A DNA stretch of 64,000 nucleotides from Dipteris shenzhenensis (lineage: Eukaryota; Polypodiophyta; Polypodiopsida; Gleicheniales): the NCBI GenBank assembly GCA_047967505.1, contig CM106538.1. One strand, given 5' to 3'. Under the pieces are notes generated by a model. The model did no database searches and had not been told where the DNA came from. It saw only the letters and a program-made list of their open reading frames with translations. Positions 45,261 to 57,631 of the stretch are shown here, in pieces. How positions within the stretch are numbered: the stretch's first letter is position 1; each line of letters opens with the position of its first letter. Both the position numbers and the translations under genes were made by a program.

Positions 45261-45540
45261 ATGGCGACTTTGTCCGAGATGGTAGAGAACAAGGCTAGAA
45301 TTCCAGTGTTGCCCACGTTCCCGGTTGATTGGCAGTTCGATGGGCTCAATTACGGCCTCTGGTAGGTGATGATGGAGTTTGTGTTAGTCATATGATTTGG
45401 CAGATTTCATCCTGGTCAGAGTTGCCTGACTAGATCCCCTAGCAGAGGACCTTGGCATCCTGGCTCGGAAGGAGGCCGAGACTCTATCCCAACTGTGGGA
45501 CCGTGTTAATGCCAGGGTAAGATCATTCATCTTTCTTAAC
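45261..45540 (+). pseudogene. Copia gag N-terminal fragment
   Basis: ATG 45261 opens MATLSEMVENKARIPVLPTF and reaches FDGLNYGLW, the N-terminal LxGxNYxxW motif of copia gag, then a TAG stop (45363-45365). Coding similarity fades by about 45540. It is the only coding trace of the element whose 5' LTR is 44169-44941; the body and 3' LTR are missing. Confidence 0.65.
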
Positions 45541-46174
45541 TGTACTATCAGGTGACAAAAGGACAGCCCATAACCCTACCACGAATGTAACCCATGAGAA
45601 AATCCCATTGGGTAAGCTGTAAGCGACCAAAGGATGCATTAGACAAAATGTGAAAGCAAATGTTGCATTGTATACTCATGGTTGATCAATCTGCATGAAC
45701 GGAAGCATCATTTTTTTCTTACGAGCTAATAGATGCATATGAATATTTAGAATATTCAATCCCCCATGCATCTTTTGTGAGCAAGGGTGATCCACAGAAA
45801 GTAGCCTAGGGGCTTTGTGTCGATGATGAGATTGCCAATTGTAGATGCATAGCTGTGATTAGATAGATGTGGATAAGTGGATGACTGGACTTCTTTATAG
45901 TAGTAGTGTGAAGAGACTTTAGAACTCTCGTGTATAGAGTGGAGAGTAGAGTTGATGTGTGGATTTTGGGCATCCCCGTAATATAGAAGTGGTTTCCATG
46001 AGCCTCTCATGTGTAAGCTTGCTCTTCTTAACTGTTTAGTAAGCTTGCTCTTCTTGAATGTTTAGTTTGGTATCAGAGCCAGTGAGCATTTGGAGAAGCC
46101 CATTGTGGTTCAGCAAGGTGGCTGTAGTTTGCAAGTAATGGAGTAGTGTAACAGGAAGTTGGCCTAGTGTCTTG
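45541..46174. other. Decayed LTR-like sequence with primer site
   Basis: TGGTATCAGAGC at 46068-46079 (plus) marks the end of another LTR whose start is unclear. Just before it, a 26-bp unit (AAGCTTGCTCTTCTTAACTG type) is repeated at about 46015-46066. No gene is seen. Confidence 0.5.
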
Positions 46175-46826
46175 TGTTAGAAAACAGAAGGAAAGAATCA
46201 CTCCAACCTCCAGCCAAGATCTCTCCCGCTCTAGCAACACTCAACTCAGATAACTGATCACAGATACAATACTCACTCAGAGAAAACTTAGACAGAGAGA
46301 GAATATATTCATCCACCGGATGGTGGGCAGAAAACTGGCTCCAGGGGAGCAATACAAAACTCAGCCTAGTGCTGAGGCGAACTGAAGGAACTCTCTCTGT
46401 CAGAAGATACCAAATCTGAGTGCACAGCACAGCCTAAAACTGAGGCTTTCTGTCCTGCACTGGATGCCAAAATGGAGGGAAGTGTGGGCCTTTTATAGGC
46501 ACTGCCCAGGCCTTCTGGTTTGGCCGACCAGCAGGGTCGGCGGTCCCCTGACTGGTGACCGACCAGATCAGTCTGGAAAACCGGGTCGGCCCTGGTCGGT
46601 GGCCCTGGTTGGGCCGACTGGCCCTGCCACAGGCCCCTATAAAAGGGTGCCTTGTGCAGCCAGTCCATGCTTCTAGGAAGGCAAAGGGCCCCCCCCAAAT
46701 CTCTGCTGTTTGCTGACAGCAGCCAGCCCGTGTGCTGGTTGCCAACTCTATTTTCCCTCCTTACTCTCACTGCCCCTTGTCCCCACAAAATGGGGGCTCA
46801 CAGGTGGGTACAGTGAGTCTCTAACA
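46175..46826 (-). repeat. 3' LTR of the copia element
   Basis: In minus orientation it has TATAAAAGG at about 46490-46498 and, upstream of that, six RCCGAC words between 46523 and 46618. Confidence 0.92.
46489..46618 (-). promoter_or_regulatory. LTR promoter: TATA box and DRE/CRT-like cluster
   Basis: Six copies of the RCCGAC core on either strand start at 46523, 46536, 46558, 46585, 46595 and 46613. They lie just upstream, in element orientation, of TATAAAAGG (about 46490-46498). RCCGAC is the binding core of DREB/CBF factors in plants, which suggests but does not prove stress-responsive transcription. The 5' LTR has the equivalent cluster around 51423-51517. Confidence 0.55.
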
Positions 46827-46835
46827 CCCCCCCTC
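46827..46835 (-). promoter_or_regulatory. Polypurine tract
   Basis: GAGGGGGGG on the minus strand, directly next to the 3' LTR. Confidence 0.8.
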
Positions 46836-46839
46836 AATG

Positions 46840-49800
46840 TCACAACTGTGGGCCAATCCCCATGCGTTTGATGAGGTGCTCCATCTGTTCTCGAGGGAGT
46901 GCCTTCGTGAAGAGGTCGGACAAGTTGTCGGCGGTCGGGCAGTAGATAAGCTCGATCACGTCGTCGATGATGAGCTCTCGAACAAAATGGTAATGAACTT
47001 CGATGTGTTTGGTCCGCGCATGGTACACTGGATTCTTGGCAATAGCTATGCAACTCTGATTGTCGCACATCAGCACTGTCGCATTCTCCTGACACACGTC
47101 CATGTCCTCCAGAATCCACCTCAACCACAGTGTCTCACAAGTTGCTGTACACGCGGCTCTGTACTCTGCCTCTGTAGATGAAAGGGACACTGTGGGTTGC
47201 TTCTTACTTAGCCAAGAGATGACACCAGATGCAAGTAAGAAACAATATCCTGTCGTCGACCTTCTGGTGTCCACATCACCTGCCCAATCACTGTCATAGA
47301 ACCCGCCTAGTTCAATGCCTTTGGTGTAGCTGATCCCAAAGGTGCAAGTACCCTTCAGATACCTCAGCACTCGTAAACCTGCATCCCAATGATTCTTCCT
47401 GGGAGAAGCAGAGAACTGACATAATAGCCCAACTGCATAACAAATATCAGGGCGAGTATTGGTAAGGTAAAGCAAACTTCCTACCAATCGTCGATACAAA
47501 AGAGTATCAACCGGCTGAGATGTGTCGTGAACACTTAGCTTAAGCCCGACCTCCATGGGAGTTAATGCTGTTCTGCAATCCTCCATCTGAAATCTCTTCA
47601 GAATTTCTCTGCAATATTTCTCCTGTGAAATGAAGATCCTGTCTTTAGCCTGCTTTACTTCAATCCCAAGGAAGTAATGTAATAACCCAAGGTCAGTCAT
47701 CTCAAACTCAGACATGAGTAGCTCCTTGACCTGTGAAATCTTCTTGACATGATCACCTGTCAAGATAAGATCATCAACATAGAGGATGAGTACCAATCGC
47801 AATCCCTTCTCAATGAACAAGTAAAGGTTTGCCTTAGAAGGACTCCGACTGAGCCCTATCTTCTGAAAGAATATATCAATCCTTTGGTACCAAGCTCTGG
47901 GGGCCTGTTTCAGCCCGTATAACGCCTTCTTCAACCTGTAGACCTTTAATGGGGACACTGGATCTTGAAAGCCCGGTGGCTGCTCCACATATACCTCCTC
48001 CTCCAGGGTTCCATTAAGGAATGCGGACTTCACATCCATTTGAAAAATAGGCCACTGGAATTGGGCAGCAAGGGCAATCACTGTCCGGATAGTAACCATG
48101 CGGGCTGTGGGAGCAAAAGTTTCATCAAAATCCATGCCTTCAGTTTGAGCAAAACCTTTCACTACCAACCTTGCTTTATACTTATCCAAGCTGCCGTCAG
48201 ATTTGTATTTAAGTTTGTATACCCACTTAGTGCCGATGACTTTCTGTCGAAGGGGCCTGGCCACTAAGTCCCATGTATGGTTCTTCAGGATAGCATCCAT
48301 CTCTGCCTGCATGACAGCCTGCCATTCGGGATTGTCCTTCGCCTCCTCGAAGGTTCTTGGCTCAACAATCTGAGCCACCAAAGCAAAATTCATGGATGGG
48401 GCCTTTTGAAGACGTTGAGACCGTCGCAATCCGGAACTGCTACTCTTAGGTAATGAGGTGACACGAGACTCTTCCAATGTCCGGAGGTACCATTGGGGCA
48501 ACTTTTTCTGCTTCTCTGTGGGAGGAGGAACGGGAACTTCTTCTGGAACATCCTGCTCTTCCTTAGTATCAGGTGGAATATCAGCTTTTGATTGGGTAAC
48601 CTCTTGAATGGTCAACCTGGGACGGGGTGGGATCGGGGGTTGAACAATCTCCTCCTCCTCAATCTGAGGCTCCTCCTGGGGTTCAGGTTCTTTTTCCGCG
48701 AAGACAACGTCCCAACTGATGAGTATTTGCTTCTTTACTGGATCGAAGAGGCGGTAGGCCTTGGATTCTTCACTATACCCAACAAAGATACATTGTCTGC
48801 TTCGGGAATCAAGCTTGGTCCTGTCTTCCTTGGGCACATGCACCCACGCGTTAGAACCAAAAATGCGGAGATGAGTAATAGAGGGCTTCTTACCATAAAA
48901 TGCCTCATATGGAGTCTTGTCCTTGACGGCCTTCGTCTTGGTCCGGTTGAGAATGTGTACGGCTGTATTGATAGCTTCACTCCAATAGGCTTTAGAAAGA
49001 TTCCTCCCTCGGAGCATAGCAAGCCCTCTCTCGGTGGTGGTTCTATGCTTTCACTCGGCTACCCCTTTTTGCTGAGAAGTATGTGCCGTGGTGAGTTGTT
49101 GCTTGATCCCATGCTTGCGACAAAATGTATTAAACTCACTTGAGGTGAATTCTCCCCCCCTGTCTGTGCGAAATGTCTTGGCATCCTCCCCTGTCTCCTT
49201 TTCAACTCTAGCCCTCCAGTCTTTGAATTCCTCAAAAGCCTGAGACTTTTTAGCCAAACAATATACCCAAGTCATTCTACTGAAATCATCCACAAAGAGA
49301 AGTGAATACCTGGATCCTGCCCATGATGCAGTAGACATTGGACCACAAATGTCGGCGTGAACCAACTCAAGTGGTTTGCTGGCCCGAAACGAAGCTTCTT
49401 GTGGGAACTTATCCCTGTGCTGCTTGCCTTCTAGACAAGCCCTACAGACATCATCCTTGCCTGTAATTGGTGGAAGTCCATCCACCATTTTCGACTTTGA
49501 CATTTCAGCCAAGATTCCATAGCTGACGTGACCGAAGCGCTTATGCCAAAGTTTGGACTTTTCGTGATCGTCATGAACCAACATTGCACTGAGACGGTAC
49601 AGTCCATTCTCTTCAACACCCTGTGCCACCACTTGCCCACTCCCTTTGGATGTCACGGTAACCTTGCCATCTTGAAAAAGAACTGCCATGTTGTTTTTGT
49701 CCATCTGACTTACAGATAGTAAATTCTTGCAAAGGTCGGGTACATAAAGTACTCCAGAGATATCCTTCTCCTCACCCGCCGTGGTAATGAAAGGAATGCT

Positions 49801-50913
49801 ACCGATGCCCTTCACAGGACATGTCCAGCTATCCCCGACAGAAACTTTGGAATCCGGGTGTGTACTTTCCATGGTTTTGAACCACATCCTTGTGTTGGAC
49901 ATGTGCTTAGAAGCACCGCTGTCAACATACCAACCCTCTTTACCTTCACTAACTGCATAAGCTGAACAATGTTCACTGAGTAAGAATAACTGTCCAGTTG
50001 TCACATTGGCAGAATCACTCTTAGGCTCTTCTTTGTTTTTGGCTTCTCTTTTCCGCTTTTGATCCGCCTTCTTCTTCCGGCATTCTTTGGCGGAGTGGCC
50101 AAGCTTTTCACAGTAAAAGCACTTCATTTTCTTCTTATGTTCAGCATCCTCTGATTTCTTGGAATCCTTTGACTTGCCTTTGCCAGGCTTGTCTTTGGCA
50201 ACCAATGCCTTTTCGTCAGTTTGCGTAAAGAGTTTCTCTCGAGCCTCCTCCTGAAGCAGGAGTGGTGGACAAAGCTCCTCAAAGGTGATTGGCTTTGTCC
50301 GTTGACCCGCAGTGACCATAGTCACAAAACTTTTGAAACTCCGTGGCAACTTGTGGAGTGTGAGTAATGCTAGTTGACTCGTGTCCACCTTCTGACCAAC
50401 CGTTGCGAGCTGGTCCCGCACAACTTTCACCTTTGTCAGATGATCATGCACACTATCACCCTCATTCATATCAAGTTTATAAAGCTGATGCTGCAGTGTG
50501 ATGATACGAGCTGTATTATCGGTTTCATACAGCTCCTTCAATATGGTCCACGCTTCTGAAGACGTCTCTACCAACTGGATATGAGGAATCACAGCATCTG
50601 CTGTCGTGCCTATAAGCATTGCTAAGGCTTGAGCATCCCTCTCCTCCCATGCACAGAGTTCATCCGCATCTGCTTCAGCTAGAACTTCACCTCTTTTGTC
50701 CACAATGTCCTCCGGCTTTTCTTCGGTCCCATTGACAATCTTCCACAACCTCCGTGCCAACAGATGGCTTCGGATCTTGACTTTCTAGATTGGAAATTTC
50801 GTACCATCGAGCTTTCCAGCTTCACCGAAATTAGGGATAAATGAAGAAGGAAGATGACTGGAGAAGGAGGAAGGACGAGCAATGGATGTAGAGGCTTCTG
50901 ATCACTGATCCAT
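46840..50913 (-). pseudogene. Copia gag-pol reading frame with three in-frame stops
   Basis: ATG at 50913 begins a single 1357-codon frame ending at 46840. It is broken by TGA at 50902-50904, TAG at 50785-50787 and TGA at 49051-49053, with no frameshift. Domains along the minus strand are a UBN2-type gag (about 50760-50250), a CCHC zinc knuckle CFYCEKLGHSAKEC (about 50085-50130), aspartic protease WYVDSGASKHMS (DSG 49915-49923), GAG-pre-integrase LWHKRFGHVSY (about 49545), integrase core with DDFSRMTWVY (about 49260-49290) and DRGGEF, RT with YVDD (47769-47780), and RNase H with SLSSTEAEYRA (about 47165). Key catalytic motifs in protease, RT and RNase H are preserved. The third stop falls in the conserved GVAE segment of integrase and could come from a CpG C-to-T change. 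The element may still be mobilised by relatives. Confidence 0.92.
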
Positions 50914-51065
50914 CTCGGTGAATAGCTAAAAAAACTGAATAACTGAAACAGAAATAAATGAACTAACCTTCTGTACTAGACTGAGCTGAAAACAGAGTTG
51001 CCTTATTGCCAAGGAACTCCTTCCTTCAGAGAGTGTTTTTGATGAGGAAGAGTCGAGAGCCTATG

Positions 51066-51077
51066 GCTCTGATACCA
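51066..51077 (-). promoter_or_regulatory. Primer-binding site (initiator Met tRNA)
   Basis: TGGTATCAGAGC on the minus strand, with no gap to the 5' LTR. Confidence 0.9.
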
Positions 51078-51743
51078 TGTTAGAAAACAGAAGGAAAGAA
51101 TCACTCCAACCTCCAGCCAAGATCTCTCCCGCTCTAGCAACACTCAACTCAGATAACTGATCACAGATACAATACTCACTCAGAGAAAACCTAGACAGAG
51201 AGAGAATATATTCATCCACCGGATGGTGGGCAGAAAACTGGTTCCAGGGGAGCAATACAAAACTCAGCCAAGTGCTGAGGCGAACTGAAGGAACTCTCTC
51301 TGTCAGAAGATACCAAATCTGAGTGCACAGCATAGCCTAAAACTGAGGCTTTCTATCCTGCGCTGGATGCCAAAATGGAGGGAAGTGTGGGCCTTTTATA
51401 GGCACTGCCCAGGCCTTCTGGTTTGGCCGACCAGCAGGGTCGCGGTCCCCTGACTGGTGACCGACCAGATCAGTCTGGAAAACCGACCAGGGTCGGTGGC
51501 CCTGGTTGGGCCGACTGGCCCTGCCACAGGCCCCTATAAAAGGGTGCCCTGTGCAGCCAGTCCATGCTTCTAGGAAGGCAAAGGGCCCCCCCCAAATCTC
51601 TGCTGTTTGCTGATAGCAGCCAGCCCGTGTGCTGGTTGCCAACTCTGTTTGCCTGGGTCTCTCTTTCCCAGCCCTCCTTACTCTCACTGCCCCTTGTCCC
51701 CACAAAACGGGGGCTCACAGGTGGGTACAGTGAGTCTCTAACA
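51078..51743 (-). repeat. 5' LTR of the copia element
   Basis: Carries a 14-20 bp insertion near 51650-51672 relative to the other LTR, a small deletion in the CCGACC-rich part, and scattered transitions. Confidence 0.92.
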
Positions 51744-52894
51744 TGTTCAGTAAGTGCAAGAGAAGGAAGAGCAGACAAAAGCCGAGGAAACAAAGGTAGA
51801 GGGCAAGCATTCAATCGAGTTGAAGGAAGTTGTGGGAACAAGACAGAGTCGTGACAGTGTTGTGCTAAAACACAGAGGCAAACGAGGGTGCAGAGAGTTC
51901 TATAGCCAGGGGAGCTGGATATAAAAGGAAAATCTTGATAAGTCCAGATTTTGAAAAAGATTGTGCAGAGTCTGAAGGAGATCTTAATCACCAAAAGTTT
52001 GATCCTCTGATATAACAAATGTCTAGCATCTCCAGAGGGAGGTGATACGAATCAGAGAGGTGACACACAAAACTGCGAGGAGTGTGATAATTGCAGAAAG
52101 AGATCTAGGGAAATGAACAGGCATGAGCTATGGAGATGGCGAAGCAGATAGATGGAGCGACGTAGACAAGCAGTCAAAGAAGTAATCAGAGACATTCACG
52201 TGAGGCATTCCAAGTGAAGAGCGTTACAACGCCACCTGGAGCAACTCAAGCAGTGGCAATACAAGGAGATCTCATCATCTCATAGTTGTTTCAAGATCAC
52301 GGGAAAATACAAGTCTGCAATCACGGAGTGCAGACACTGAGAATGCAAAGAAGTCAGACTATGGGCGCAATATGGGATCCTCGCTTATTCAAGCACTTAA
52401 TGAAATCCTTAGTTTTGGCCATTTATCTGTGGAGCTACCTGATACAAAGAAGCCAAAGACCATAGGGCAGTGATATAAAAGCCAGAGTTCGATTTGCTTT
52501 GCTGTGTTTTTGAACAGCTGTCATGGAGGAGTTCACTACAAGGCATCTCTGGAGAAATTCAAGATGTTTACTCAGTAGTCGAACCACTACAAAAAGCATC
52601 AATGGAGGTGCTTATTGCTCTCTTGTTGCTTGCACAGTGGCCCAAGCAACCTTGAAGAGCTTCTGGAGAAGGACGTCGCTTGCTCTCCAAGACATTTGTT
52701 CCCAAGAGTCCATTTGTATAATTCGACCCAAAAGCTGTTTGCAGAAGATTTCAAGTTCTCCTAAGGTTTAGTTAAGGCCTTGGATGTAAGATTGGGTGCC
52801 TTAGAATCCTTGAGCATTTGCCATGTTTTTCACTCAAAATCAAAGGTTGTTCCATGCAATTAAAGAGAGCCCCATGAAGAGGTTGTTAACCCTA
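51744..52894. other. No supported gene
   Basis: Purine-rich sequence to about 52300, then a short plus frame (52523-52771, 82 codons, no known domain) beginning MEEFTTRHLWRNSR. It may be the leader or body of the older element into which the copia element inserted, but I cannot show this. Confidence 0.4.
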
Positions 52895-53269
52895 TTACAC
52901 ACAAAAGTTATTGAGCTTCTTAAGCTGAATTTTCCTTGCCTTCGTGCTTGTGCCATACAATTTGTGAATGATCTCCCAAGCTTCTTTAGGCCTACTAGCC
53001 TTTTTTATGTGAGGAATGAGTGTATCGGAAATGCATAAAGATGTCCAATGCAACACCTTTCTTGATTTCTCAACCCATGTCTTGTATTCCAATTTCAGCT
53101 CATCCGAGGGCTCATCCCAAGGCAACTCTGGGCATTCATCTTCACCCGTGATCAATCCCCAAACACTTTTTTTCATGAGGAAGTTTTCCATTCTATAAGA
53201 CCAAGCGCTATAATTATCATTTGTTAGCTTTTCACCCATGACTTGGGTTACTTGAGTGGTCTCACTCAT
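52895..53269 (-). pseudogene. Copia gag N-terminal fragment (UBN2-like)
   Basis: The 124-codon minus frame contains MGEKLTNDNYSAWSYRMENF, then TLIPHIKKASRPKEAWEIIH and LYGTSTKARKIQLKKLN, the standard start of copia gag (DUF4219/UBN2). It ends where the rest of gag should continue. The 720 bases to its right (53270-53990) would be its leader and LTR, but no primer site was found there. Confidence 0.8.
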
Positions 53270-53989
53270 ACTTGATTAACAATATTTTTACTTCCAAATG
53301 CAACTTAGCAAACCTCAAGGCAATTGCGCTTTTCTGAATTTTTTGAGCACACTCACTTCAAGTGAGGTAAATGGCATCAAAAGCTGAGAATTCACCTTCT
53401 TTCCAAGTATTCACACTTGCTCAAATTTTAGGCATCCAAGAGCATCAAATGTAAGCACTAACAGTCCACTTTCGAGCATCAATTCAAGCATCTACCAATG
53501 CACTTATGGCATTTTCCACTTTCTGTAAATGAGCGTATTTTGGCATTAACCGGCCACAAATTGCCTTCCAAATGTGCTTTTGCAATGGTTCACCAAACTA
53601 AAAATTTATCCCACGCTTTAGGCATCATATATGCATCCGATTTTGGGCATACACACACTTATTTGCATCCTCCAATTCAAATTTACTGGCAAAAGTTTAC
53701 TTCATGTGCACAAAGGCATTTACACTTCACCAACTGAGCATATGACCTCCGGTATCAACACTTTTCTACCCAAATATGCAATTTCCTGCAAACAAGTGCT
53801 ACCCCAAATGGCAATTGCTTCCACCATGATACTCACGGGTACTATGCCAAGCTTTGCAAAGTGGAACTGAAGTAAATGTACGAAAGAGCAATAAGTGCTT
53901 ACTTGGTGTCCCACAAAATAGGCATCATGTATCCTCCTTTGTATTCAAATATTAATAAAGCACACGTCCTTTAATCCCATTTAAAATTT

Positions 53990-54590
53990 CACTCAGATAT
54001 TTGGGGACCAACGGATCATACAACACATGGGGAGCAAGATATTACATCACTTTTATAGATGATTATAGTCGAATGACATGGGTCTATTTTTTGAAAGCCA
54101 AAAGTGATGCCTTTCAAGTGTTTTGCCAATTCAAAAGAATGATAGAGAAGGAGCTTGGATGTTGTATCAAGTGCTTTCATACGGACAATGGTGGAGAATA
54201 TATGTTCTATGAATTTGATGAGTTCTCTATAGTCAAGGCATCAAGAGATGGGTTACTTGTAGATACACTCGTCAACAAAACCCCATTGCAGAAAGAATAA
54301 ATAGAGTGATTGGTGACATGGCTAGAGCTATGATGGATGAGATGAATATGCCATTGAGTTTTTGGGTTGAAGCGGTGCATATGTCCTTGTATATCATGAT
54401 AGAATGCCCAAGGATGCCATACATGGGTTGACATCTTTTGGAAAGCTTTATGGGTACAAGAAAACCTTGGCTTATTTGAAAGAGTTTGGATGCATTTGTT
54501 ATGTGCATGTGCTGAGTGAGATAAGGAAGAAGTTGGAGCCAAGGGCTATCAGAAGCATGGGATGAATATCTATTTCATAAAACAATGCAC
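53990..54590 (+). pseudogene. Copia integrase fragment
   Basis: Plus-strand translation shows DIWGP, FIDDYSRMTWVYFLKAKSDA, HTDNGGEY and, after frame changes, MARAMMDEMNMPLSFWVEAV. These are the integrase core aspartates and the following helix in correct order. Several stops and frameshifts are present, and protease, RT and RNase H are absent. The orientation is opposite to the neighbouring gag fragment at 52895, so they derive from different insertions. Confidence 0.85.
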
Positions 54591-55330
54591 TAAGTGGGCA
54601 AACTTTGAGGCATGGAACAAGAAAGGGTCCATTCATCAATAATGTCTCTCGCCAAAATGCCAAAAGCCATATTATCTTGATATAGCCAATAAATGACATG
54701 TTGCATGTTTCCCCAAATCCCAAAGATTGCATAGTCTATGAAATGAAATCTATTGTACAATATCAAAAGCAATATCCACTTGCAATAAGAGGACATCCTG
54801 ATCAGTGTTCTTGGCATATACAATCCTTTTATAAGCATTGGCAATATCATCTGCAATATGTCTGTGGTGGAAAATCAACCCACATTGGCTAGGATGTAGA
54901 CCATCATGCAAAAAACTTTTGATATGCGTCACTATCATCTTAGCAACCATCTTAAATATGTGTCACTATCATCTTAGCAAAACCATCTTAAAGATGACAT
55001 GCATGAATGTGATGGGTCTCCGATTTGCAAATGACTCACACAAATGTTACTTGGGGAATAATTTGATCAAACCTTGTCTCCAACTAGCTGGCATTTGTTG
55101 GACTTTCCAAGCATGAGTAAACATAAATGATAACACATGTGAAATGTCATCCCAATATTATAGAAATAATTCCATAGTAAGGCCATCCCAACCCAGCGAT
55201 TTCCATTTGGCACATTATCTGATGGCATCTTTGAATTCTCTATCCTTGAAAGAAACTTCAATTTGCATGGCTTGATGAGGAGAAGAATTGGAATGACATA
55301 TTGAAGAAGTTCCTGCCATGCAGACATCAC
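54590..55330 (-). pseudogene. LINE (non-LTR) reverse transcriptase fragment
   Basis: Reading the minus strand from 55330: a segment resembling the LINE RT finger (WDGL-like and PxSWR-like motifs spread over two frames), then KMIVTHIKSFLHDGLHPSQC followed by GLIFHHRHIADDIANAY (54750-54950), matching the LINE motif HPSQxGFIxxRxIxDNI, then MPRTLIRMSSYC. Frames shift repeatedly. Endonuclease and 3' end are not identifiable. Fragmentary minus frames at 56105-56359 and 56461-56778 may be upstream parts of the same LINE but show no clear motif. Confidence 0.65.
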
Positions 55331-57600
55331 AACATGTGACGAAGAAACAACATTCTCAACTGTTTAGCAAAGGGAATAACACATGCTCGAGCAAGTTGTG
55401 CCTGCAAATGGGTCCAGCTACTACCGACATTTTCAACCCTACAAATATTTTCACTTTGCCTCTTATAATGCAAACCTTTAAAAAACTCCTTAGAGGAGTA
55501 GTCTCTATCAATAAATGCCTCTTCTTGGCCCTAGTTTCCCACTTCTCAGTCTTCCTACGATAATTACATTGTAAGTATGTCAGCTCGGCATCTCAAGGGG
55601 TTCACCTCACAAAATTTTAGTGTACCATGTGCATTCAAAAGGAGGGCATTTTAATTCAACTTTTGACAAAATTTTAACAAGATGACAATAACAAGAGGGG
55701 TTACGAAATTCAACTTTAGGAAAAAATCCATTAGATCATAAGTAAAGAGGGGGGGTTTTATTTGGGGGGGATTTTAGTTGAGGGGTTTTTAAATAACCCT
55801 TTGAATGCATGTGATACCTGGGGTGCATCCCCCAAGCTCGGCATTGGCACGTAGCCTCAGCAAGACATAATTCTTGGAGTTGGCTAAGTTCAGTCAAGTG
55901 ACAGGTACTTTTAGCCTTGACAACATCCTCCGTGAGAGTTGGATGTAGTTCTTGCCATACTCATGTATCACATGCTATATAAAGGTAAGAAAAGCAATCG
56001 ATGTATAATCATCATCCATGTGACAATGTGCCCAAAGAGGAGCAATAACATCACACACCATGTCCTTGTATACCTCATACTTTAAATAACTATCATTATA
56101 ATAACTAGCCGTGTATCAGGCAGTTTTTCATTTTGCATATCATAAAAAGATAGCTACAACCAAAGTGGAGTAGCAGGAAAACATAATGAATCCACATATT
56201 GCAAGTAAAAGAACCATTTTGATTCAAAATGGGCCTAATAAGCAGACTGTGGATTATGCTGAAAAGTATAGCCAGGAAACGAAGCCCATGTCTTTTTCCA
56301 AAGGTTAGCAAGACCAAACAAGAGAAGTGATTGAGTTCGCTACACTCTCTCCAAGGCACGCATATGTGTATGACCAGATGTATTATCTCCTAGCAGTAGA
56401 GCATTATTGAAATCCCAATAAAGAAAAGCATTTTGCCTCCAAGGGTCAAGCTATGCCAGATCAATGCTCTACTATGTTATGATTGTGGGGCATAGACTGA
56501 GGAAAACTCATGTATCTCTCCTTGCAAAAGACATTTTGCATAACAATCCATTGGCCATAGAGGTCATTAAAAGACACAACAGGGTGAAAGAGCATGTTTG
56601 AAAAGAAGAAAAGACTTGTCACCTTCATTGAAAATATCATATCTTGATGTAGTTTAATAAGAGAGAATGCTAGGAGTGTGTCGAGCATCTCTAGACATAA
56701 AATTTCTACTTTGATAGAATAGTAGGTCTTTAGGACAGAGATGGAGATGGACTCTGGAGGGAGAGAGACTCCCCCCAACTTAGTGCCAACTATTCCTTCT
56801 AGCTCAAAGCTAACTGATAAGACATCTTTCTCTTTTCTGCATGGATTTGCTACTGGCTCACTGAACTACAAGATGTCCTCAACTCATCATGAGAATGAGT
56901 TTTGGAGATAACAATTTGATGTGTCAAAGGAGCTTGACACTTCCGTCCACTTCCCTCCTCTACTCAGCATAAACAATGCCTGCTCCAGAGGAGGAAGCCT
57001 TTGTGACAAGCATAGCAACCCTACCCATCACAAAAGACTTCAAGGTCTTTTTTCGTGGGAGTCGAGTTGAAGGGAGGGCTGCTCATCCCTCCCTTCATGC
57101 GTGGTTTTACAAGCCCTCCCAGCGTTGAAAGAAGCAAGAAAGGAGATAGTGCTATCGCACAGGAAACATGCCCTAATTGTTCAACCAAAGAGCTCTAGGA
57201 GGAGGTGATAGCAAATTATCAGGAACCCCAGAGGATGGAGACAGATTCAGAAGAAGAGCATCACCAACCTCTCCATGCTCTCCACGAAAGGAAGGCCTTC
57301 AAGGTCAGAAAGAAAGAATGTACCATAGACTAGCAAGGACTCTTCCTACCAATCCCGACAGGGAGACAAACTAGATGGAGTCACAATAGACTTTGTCGAA
57401 AGTAGAGGTGATGAGACTAAGAGAGGTACTAGTGGCAGAGCCAATCCAGCAGACGCAAGCCTCCCAGGAACCCTCAGTGCACCAATAGGCCCATGGCCAC
57501 CATAGCAGGAGAGTCCTCAGTCTGAAGATGAGGAGGAATCATATTTTAAAGGTTAAGTGGCCGATTTCTTGGATGAAGATGGAATAGACCAATAGACATG
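55331..57600. other. No supported gene
   Basis: AT-rich sequence with a G-run segment at about 55747-55790. Minus-strand frames near 56105-56778 may be LINE debris. A short charged plus frame (57177-57374) has no recognisable domain. Confidence 0.4.
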
Positions 57601-57631
57601 CCTGTTGTTTTTCTATCTGTTGTATGAGCTT

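Larger units (their letters stand above)
46175..51743 (-). mobile_element. Ty1/copia retrotransposon, nearly complete, minus orientation
   Basis: The LTRs are 46175-46826 (652 bp) and 51078-51743 (666 bp), both TGTTAG...CTAACA. The primer site TGGTATCAGAGC (51066-51077, minus) abuts the right LTR, and the polypurine tract GAGGGGGGG (46827-46835, minus) abuts the left LTR. One reading frame spans gag to RNase H in the order gag, protease, integrase, RT, RNase H, which defines copia. The LTRs differ by scattered substitutions and a few small indels, roughly 97% identical by eye, so insertion is fairly recent. Five-base flanks (TCTTG left, TGTTC right) do not match, so no target duplication is visible. 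Confidence 0.92.

Noticed and set aside
48592-49143. 183-codon plus-strand frame
   Set aside because: Antisense shadow of the copia polyprotein.
52523-52771. 82-codon plus-strand frame as a gene
   Set aside because: Short, no domain, surrounded by retroelement debris; kept only as a remark.
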